Assembly: GCF_001612825.1 (NCBI RefSeq)
Contig: NZ_BDBE01000030.1
Span: forward strand, 62,001-126,000
Length of the DNA stretch: 64,000 nt
Reading direction: 5' to 3'
From: Nocardia caishijiensis NBRC 108228
GTDB lineage: Bacteria > Actinomycetota > Actinomycetes > Mycobacteriales > Mycobacteriaceae
Shown: positions 60,482-64,000 of the stretch, in pieces
How positions within the stretch are numbered: the first letter of the stretch is position 1
Layout: each line of letters begins with the position of its first letter
Program-made: the position numbers and the translations under genes
The notes under the pieces: generated by a model
What the model was told of the DNA's origin: nothing
The model's database searches: none
Seen by the model: the letters and a program-made list of their open reading frames with translations, nothing else

Positions 60482-61474
60482 TCAGCCGTCGGTCATGCGG
60501 ATGACGATCTTTCCGACTGCTTCGCCCGATCGCAGGCGATCGGCGGCCTGCCGGAACTCTGCCAGATCTACGGTGCGGTCGATCACCGGTCGGATCTGCC
60601 CGCGGGCGACGGCAGGGATCACCTCGGGCAGGAGTGCGGCGATGACGTCGGCCATCTCCTGGTCGCGGGTGAAGCCGAACGAGACTCCGTGCACGGTGAG
60701 GTGGCGGTAGGACAAGGCGTCGAGGTCGATGGTGGCGGCAGGGCCGGCGAGGCGGCCGATATTGACGACGTGACCGTCGACCTTGGTTGCGGGCAGACAG
60801 TGGGCGAACGTCGGGCCTGCGATGTGGTCGAGCACCACGTCGACGCCCTGCCGGTCGGTCGCGTCGAGAGTGGCTTCGGTGAGGTCCTGTTCGTCGGTGA
60901 CGATCACCGTGTCGACCCCCGCCTCGGCCAGCAGTTCGCGTTTGGCGGCGGTCCGTGTGGTTCCGATGACGTGCGACGCACCGAGAGCCTTGGCCAGTTG
61001 GACACCGATGAGTCCGATCCCGGTGGACGCGCCGGTGATGAGCATGCTCTGCCCAGCGGTGAATCCGGCGACGGCGAGCGCGCCGTGTTCGGTGAGCAGC
61101 CCGGTCGGCAGCGCGCAGGCCACGGCGGGATCGAGACCGTCGGGACGGGGGAGGACGAAGCGTTGATCGGCCACGACATAGTCGGCGAACGACGACGGAA
61201 TCGAACCCATCACCTGATCGCCTATCCGCCAGCTGTGCACGCCGTCGCCGAGCGCGACAACGTCACCGGCGTATTCGAAGCCGGCGATGAACTCGTTGCC
61301 GTGTCCGCCGTGGGTCGGGTCGGCTGCGGCGAGCATCGGCAGGTCCGCATTGTTGGTGGCCGCGGCCAGGTTGCGGATCAGGATCTGACCCGGTTTCGGC
61401 TGCGGGCGCGGGACTTCCCGCAACACCCAGTCGGGGCCGATTCCGGAAACGAGTGCGCGCATCGTGTCGGTCAT
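60482..61474 (-). CDS. Quinone-oxidoreductase-like NAD(P)H-dependent MDR enzyme
   Basis: This 330-residue medium-chain reductase without zinc has no CGxC structural loop. The N-terminal half is a GroES-like fold (GHGNEFIAGFEYAGDVVALG) and the Rossmann motif is MLITGASTGIGLIGVQLAKA, followed by LGASHVIGTTRTAAKRELLA. It has the usual length for QOR-type enzymes, which reduce enones or quinones with NADPH. It lies downstream of the SDR at 61558 on the same strand, with a hairpin in the 83-bp gap. Confidence 0.9.
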   Translation of the reverse strand: MTDTMRALVSGIGPDWVLREVPRPQPKPGQILIRNLAAATNNADLPMLAAADPTHGGHGNEFIAGFEYAGDVVALGDGVHSWRIGDQVMGSIPSSFADYVVADQRFVLPRPDGLDPAVACALPTGLLTEHGALAVAGFTAGQSMLITGASTGIGLIGVQLAKALGASHVIGTTRTAAKRELLAEAGVDTVIVTDEQDLTEATLDATDRQGVDVVLDHIAGPTFAHCLPATKVDGHVVNIGRLAGPAATIDLDALSYRHLTVHGVSFGFTRDQEMADVIAALLPEVIPAVARGQIRPVIDRTVDLAEFRQAADRLRSGEAVGKIVIRMTDG

Positions 61475-61515
61475 TCGTGCTCCTCCGGTGGCTGGGTCCG
61501 CGGTGCGTCGGAGCT

Positions 61516-61550
61516 CGGGCCGGGATGAGAACGGTGCCCACCCCGGCCCG
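61516..61550 (-). terminator. Hairpin between SDR and quinone-oxidoreductase-like gene
   Basis: Arms CGGGCCGGG and CCCGGCCCG are exact complements around a 17-base loop. No T-run follows; it may attenuate read-through. Confidence 0.4.
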
Positions 61551-61557
61551 GTTCCGC

Positions 61558-62457
61558 TCAGTTGAACAGGTCGAGCAAGGAACCCTCGTTCTCGCTGCCG
61601 ATGATTCCGACCGGCTTGCTGCTGGCATCATCGACGATCGCGTCGAGGTTGGCCTGGATGTCCTCCGGCGTGGCCTCGGGATTCGTGTAGCCGTCGTTCA
61701 TCGTGAGCGCGAAGCGCTGCATCAAACCGCCCTGGCTCAGGAGCGTCTCGCCGGTGATGGAACAGTCCTCGTGCGCGAGGTAGGCGACCGTCGGGGAGAC
61801 CATCTCGGTGGTCATCGTCTGCTCGAGCTTCTGCTTGAGCTCGTCGGGGATCTCCGCCTCCGCCGCCATGCGGGTGTAAGCGGTAGGGGCGATCGCATTG
61901 ACGCGGATGCCGACCTTCAGCGCCTCCATGGCAAGAGTCCGGGTGAACGAGAAGACGGCGCCCTTGGAAGCGACGTACGCGCTCTGCTGTTCGAAGCCGA
62001 CCAGGGTTGGCGAAGCGGTGTTGACCACCCGTCCCGCGCCCGACGCGATGAGATGCGGCCACGCAGCGGCCGTCACGGCAGCGGTGCCGAGGAAATTGAC
62101 CTCGATGTGCTGGCGAATGCCGTCGATCGCGTCCGGGCCGAAGGGCGTCATGTGGTTGATGCCCGCATTGTTCACGACGATGTCGAGGCGCCCGAAGGCA
62201 TCGATCGCGGTCTGCACGATCGACTCGGCGCCGGTGGTCACATTGTCGTAGTTGGCCACGGCCTTTCCGCCCGCCGCGATGATCTCGGAGACCACGGTGT
62301 CGGCGGGGGAGGTGTCGGACCCCTGCCCGGCGGCAGAAGATCCGAAGTCGTTGACAACGACCGATGCCCCCCGTGAGGCCAGCAGCAGCGCGTGCGAACG
62401 GCCGAGCCCCCGGCCGCCGCCCGTGACGATGGCGACCTTCCCGTCGAAACGCAACAT
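61558..62457 (-). CDS. SDR-family oxidoreductase (multifunctional-enzyme-2-like)
   Basis: This 299-residue SDR has VTGGGRGLGRSHALLLASRG, VVVNDFGSSAAGQG (NAD-type Asp), NNAGINHM, Ser in NTASPTLVG and a YVASKGAV catalytic motif. The pattern of GRGLGR-x-H-A and VVVNDFG is typical of 3-hydroxyacyl-CoA dehydrogenase units of multifunctional enzyme type 2 and related SDRs. The C-terminus is about 50 residues longer than classical SDRs (AHEDCSITGETLLSQGGLMQ). The upstream gap holds an AT-rich palindrome-like site. Confidence 0.9.
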   Translation of the reverse strand: MLRFDGKVAIVTGGGRGLGRSHALLLASRGASVVVNDFGSSAAGQGSDTSPADTVVSEIIAAGGKAVANYDNVTTGAESIVQTAIDAFGRLDIVVNNAGINHMTPFGPDAIDGIRQHIEVNFLGTAAVTAAAWPHLIASGAGRVVNTASPTLVGFEQQSAYVASKGAVFSFTRTLAMEALKVGIRVNAIAPTAYTRMAAEAEIPDELKQKLEQTMTTEMVSPTVAYLAHEDCSITGETLLSQGGLMQRFALTMNDGYTNPEATPEDIQANLDAIVDDASSKPVGIIGSENEGSLLDLFN

Positions 62458-62526
62458 GGTCTCTCACTTCCCTCCATGCGTGGCATGGACGCAGGTCGAT
62501 GAGCCGCAGGGTGACCCATCGGGATT

Positions 62527-62540
62527 TAAAATATATTTAA
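62527..62540. promoter_or_regulatory. AT-rich palindrome-like site (upstream of terminal SDR)
   Basis: TAAAATATATTTAA contains the perfect palindrome AAATATATTT but matches the recurring consensus at only 9 of 14 positions. It is 70 bp from the SDR start. Apart from this site, the 300-bp gap 62458-62757 shows no convincing feature. Confidence 0.4.
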
Positions 62541-62757
62541 TAGTATATGGCGCCTATCGCGCCGACGCGCAAGCGATCGGCGAAATCAGCTCGCGGGGGT
62601 GGTGAGGTCGGCGCGGCTCGGATGGTGGAGTTGCCGAATCGGCTAGGGTCGCCATTGCCCCGCGACGTGGCGGCGCCGTGTGGGTTCACGGGGAAGGTTC
62701 GTCTCGACCGACTGCCCGGTCGAGGCGAACCGCGCCGCCCTCGGCAATGGGGCGAGA

Positions 62758-63064
62758 GTGGCGCGCGTCAGCTATTTCCAGGAAGGTGCCCAAGGGCTGC
62801 TCGCGCAGGGCGGAAGCGCCCGCCGTGGAACGATCACGGAGATGGTGGAGAGTGTCGTGGGTTCGGTGGAGTCGTGTTACTTCGCCTTCGGGGAAGACGA
62901 TCTGTTCGTCATCGGTGACGTTCCTGACGACGTGGCGGCTGCGGCGCTCGCGATTCGTACCGCGGCCACCGGTGCCGCGATCTCGCACACGGTCCGTTTT
63001 GCTGACGCCGGCTCAGATCGATGAAGCCGTCGCGTTGAATGTCACCTACCGGCCGCCGACGTAA
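62758..63064 (+). pseudogene. GYD-domain protein interrupted by a single-base frameshift
   Basis: From a GTG at 62758 the frame reads MARVSYFQEGAQGLLAQGGS, then VESVVGSVESCYFAFGEDDL and VIGDVPDDVAAAALAIRTAA, the GYD fold. The family normally ends in a LLTP-x-x-I/M-D-E-A segment; here that segment (LLTPAQIDEAVALNVTYRPP) occurs in another reading frame starting near 63000. Removing one T from the run of four after CG (about 62997-63000) rejoins the two and gives a stop at 63062-63064. As written, the frame stops at 63024. Either the gene is broken or the base is a sequencing error. GYD proteins are small, of unknown function, often near catabolic enzymes. Confidence 0.75.
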
Positions 63065-63762
63065 CAGCCCGCACGGCAGGAACGCCGTGTCCGACGCTCG
63101 GGGCGGCGTGGTCCCGGGCGGTGTCCGACAGTGAACCGTTCCGGCGACATCTCCCCGGTGAGGAAGTCGACGATCGTTTCGGCTACGGCGCGGTGGGCGG
63201 GTTCGTGGAGCAGATCGTGCCCGGCATCGGGAACTTCCCGCAGGGTGACCGTTGGCTGATCCGCGCACCACATTCTGATCGTGTCGATCCTGGCCCGCCG
63301 ATCGTCACGTCCGTGCAAGGCGAGGGTGGGAACTCCGGGCCCCGGAACGGCGAGGGTGTGCGCCAGTTCCGGGGTTCCGGTGAGGACGACTCGCGAAATG
63401 TCCCGCACTCCATGAGATGTCGCCTGCATCGCGATGAGCGCCGTCCCCGCGCCGAGGGAGTGTCCGACCAGTGCAAGCGAGACGGAAGAGTCCGCGGATC
63501 GAGCGATGGCGGTCAAGTGCAATGCCGCAGCGGCGAGATCTTCGATCGGCGGGATATCATCGAACGTGCCTTCGCTGAGTCCGTGTCCTGGGTGGTCGAT
63601 GCCCCAGACGTCGATGTGGTGCCGAGTGAGGAATCTGGCGAACCGGTGGTAGTCCGCACTCTGCTGCCCGAGGCCGTGGAGAAGGATCACGGCCATCTGT
63701 GGCTGTGTTGCCTGCCACCGCCGGTAGTGGACCAGCCCGTTCGGTCCATCGAAGAAGAGCAC
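63046..63762 (-). CDS. Alpha/beta hydrolase (serine hydrolase)
   Basis: This 238-residue protein starts at a GTG and shows VILLHGLGQQSADYHRFARF (oxyanion-hole strand), WGIDHPGHGLSEGTF, the nucleophile elbow VGHSLGAGTALIAM, an acid in LALHGRDDRRARID and His in EVPDAGHDLLHEPAHRA, a full catalytic triad in a monoacylglycerol-lipase-like arrangement. The last 30 residues are Arg/Pro-rich and may be a poor extension. Its end overlaps the GYD gene by 19 bp. Ester, lactone or C-C hydrolysis is possible. Confidence 0.88.
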   Translation of the reverse strand: MLFFDGPNGLVHYRRWQATQPQMAVILLHGLGQQSADYHRFARFLTRHHIDVWGIDHPGHGLSEGTFDDIPPIEDLAAAALHLTAIARSADSSVSLALVGHSLGAGTALIAMQATSHGVRDISRVVLTGTPELAHTLAVPGPGVPTLALHGRDDRRARIDTIRMWCADQPTVTLREVPDAGHDLLHEPAHRAVAETIVDFLTGEMSPERFTVGHRPGPRRPERRTRRSCRAGCYVGGR

Positions 63763-63780
63763 AGTCGAAGTGTGCCAGAA

Positions 63781-63798
63781 GTAAGCAAAGCCTTACCT
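63781..63798. promoter_or_regulatory. Possible IdeR/DtxR-like iron box
   Basis: GTAAGCAAAGCCTTACCT contains AGGTAAGGCT on the reverse strand, one good half of an IdeR box (consensus TTAGGTTAGSCTAACCTAA), and matches about 12 of 17 aligned bases overall. It lies 19 bp before the hydrolase GTG. The second half is weak. Confidence 0.3.
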
Positions 63799-63905
63799 GT
63801 GTGGCAGGTCACACCAGACTCGGCCGATGCCTCCACCTACGGATTCCGGCGTGAACGCGACCTCGTGGGGCTCTCCTCACGAACCTGCCGCCGTCGGCCA
63901 TAGGG

Positions 63906-64000
63906 TCATCCTCGATTTCTCGGAATCCAATTGCCGTGGAATCCGTTCGGTACCCGAACAGGAAGCCGCACCTCGGCGATCGGCCCACCGCTCAGGTCTG
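63906..64000 (-). CDS. Carotenoid-oxygenase-family protein (C-terminus only)
   Basis: The reverse strand from the right edge reads DLSGGPIAEVRLPVRVPNGF and then HGNWIPRNRG before a TGA at 63906-63908. This is the conserved end of carotenoid cleavage oxygenases (P-x-A-x-V-x-L-P-x-R-V-P-x-G-F-H-G-x-W), where the final His is an iron ligand. Family members cleave carotenoids, apocarotenoids, stilbenes or lignostilbenes. Only 31 codons are in the window. It lies upstream of and codirectional with the alpha/beta hydrolase. Confidence 0.75.
   Translation of the reverse strand, partial: DLSGGPIAEVRLPVRVPNGFHGNWIPRNRG

Noticed and set aside
63827..64000. Plus-strand frame from ATG 63827 open to the right edge
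   Set aside because: It has no recognisable motif or ribosome site, and the opposite strand encodes a clear carotenoid-oxygenase C-terminus in the same bases.
1..64000. CRISPR arrays, tRNA or rRNA genes, insertion sequences, phage genes
   Set aside because: Looked for direct repeats, transposase or integrase motifs and cloverleaf-like stretches and found none that could be supported.

Overview
The window is GC-rich actinobacterial DNA, most likely from Nocardia or a close relative in the Mycobacteriales. This rests on a PknK-type kinase beside a WhiB gene, a four-gene conservon (sensor kinase, roadblock protein, DUF742 protein, GTPase), a DUF3556 membrane protein, an NDMA-type alcohol dehydrogenase, GTG/TTG starts and the gene density. 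No rRNA, tRNA, insertion sequence, prophage or CRISPR array was seen. The region reads as a large catabolic island rather than a core housekeeping segment.

Layout. 1-2.5 kb: an MmgE/PrpD-family gene cut by the left edge, behind a GAF-LuxR regulator. 2.7-10.6 kb: a ribose-type ABC importer operon in which the second permease is fused to a strictosidine-synthase/SMP-30-like beta-propeller; a free propeller, the double ATPase and an alpha/beta hydrolase follow. 10.7-12.8 kb: a cupin and an aromatic-acid-type MFS importer. 12.8-16.7 kb: pknK, whiB and a small coupled ORF. 16.7-20.2 kb: NDMA-type alcohol dehydrogenase with a 14-codon leader ORF, a thioesterase-fold protein, a GntR/FCD regulator and an NTF2-fold protein. 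20.2-28.4 kb: two divergent secreted beta-propellers, the conservon, a SnoaL-like protein and a third secreted propeller. 28.5-30.4 kb: a MarR/MFS efflux pair.

30.4-47.0 kb holds two paralogous hydantoinase/acetone-carboxylase-like modules arranged head to head around an AraC regulator. Each has a HyuA-like subunit, a HyuB-like subunit, a tiny two-CxxC zinc-ribbon protein, an aldehyde dehydrogenase and SDR or zinc alcohol dehydrogenases. 47.1-52.6 kb: an ACS-type MFS importer, a secreted protein and a three-gene TRAP importer. 52.6-64 kb: SDRs, PaaX-like and PucR-like regulators, a CoA ligase, a DUF3556 protein, a phytoene-desaturase-like oxidoreductase, a quinone-oxidoreductase-like enzyme, a frameshifted GYD protein, an alpha/beta hydrolase and the C-terminus of a carotenoid-oxygenase-family protein.

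The most striking signal not explained by genes is an AT-rich palindrome, consensus CATAATATATTATG, that recurs in about a dozen intergenic regions, usually 25-75 bp before a start codon. It links the PrpD, cupin, MFS, alcohol dehydrogenase, thioesterase, propeller, SnoaL, AraC/Hyu, TRAP and terminal SDR genes into what looks like one regulon. The inferred theme is uptake and breakdown of an unidentified compound, possibly containing a lactone, a ketone and an aromatic or alicyclic acid; the substrate cannot be read from the sequence.
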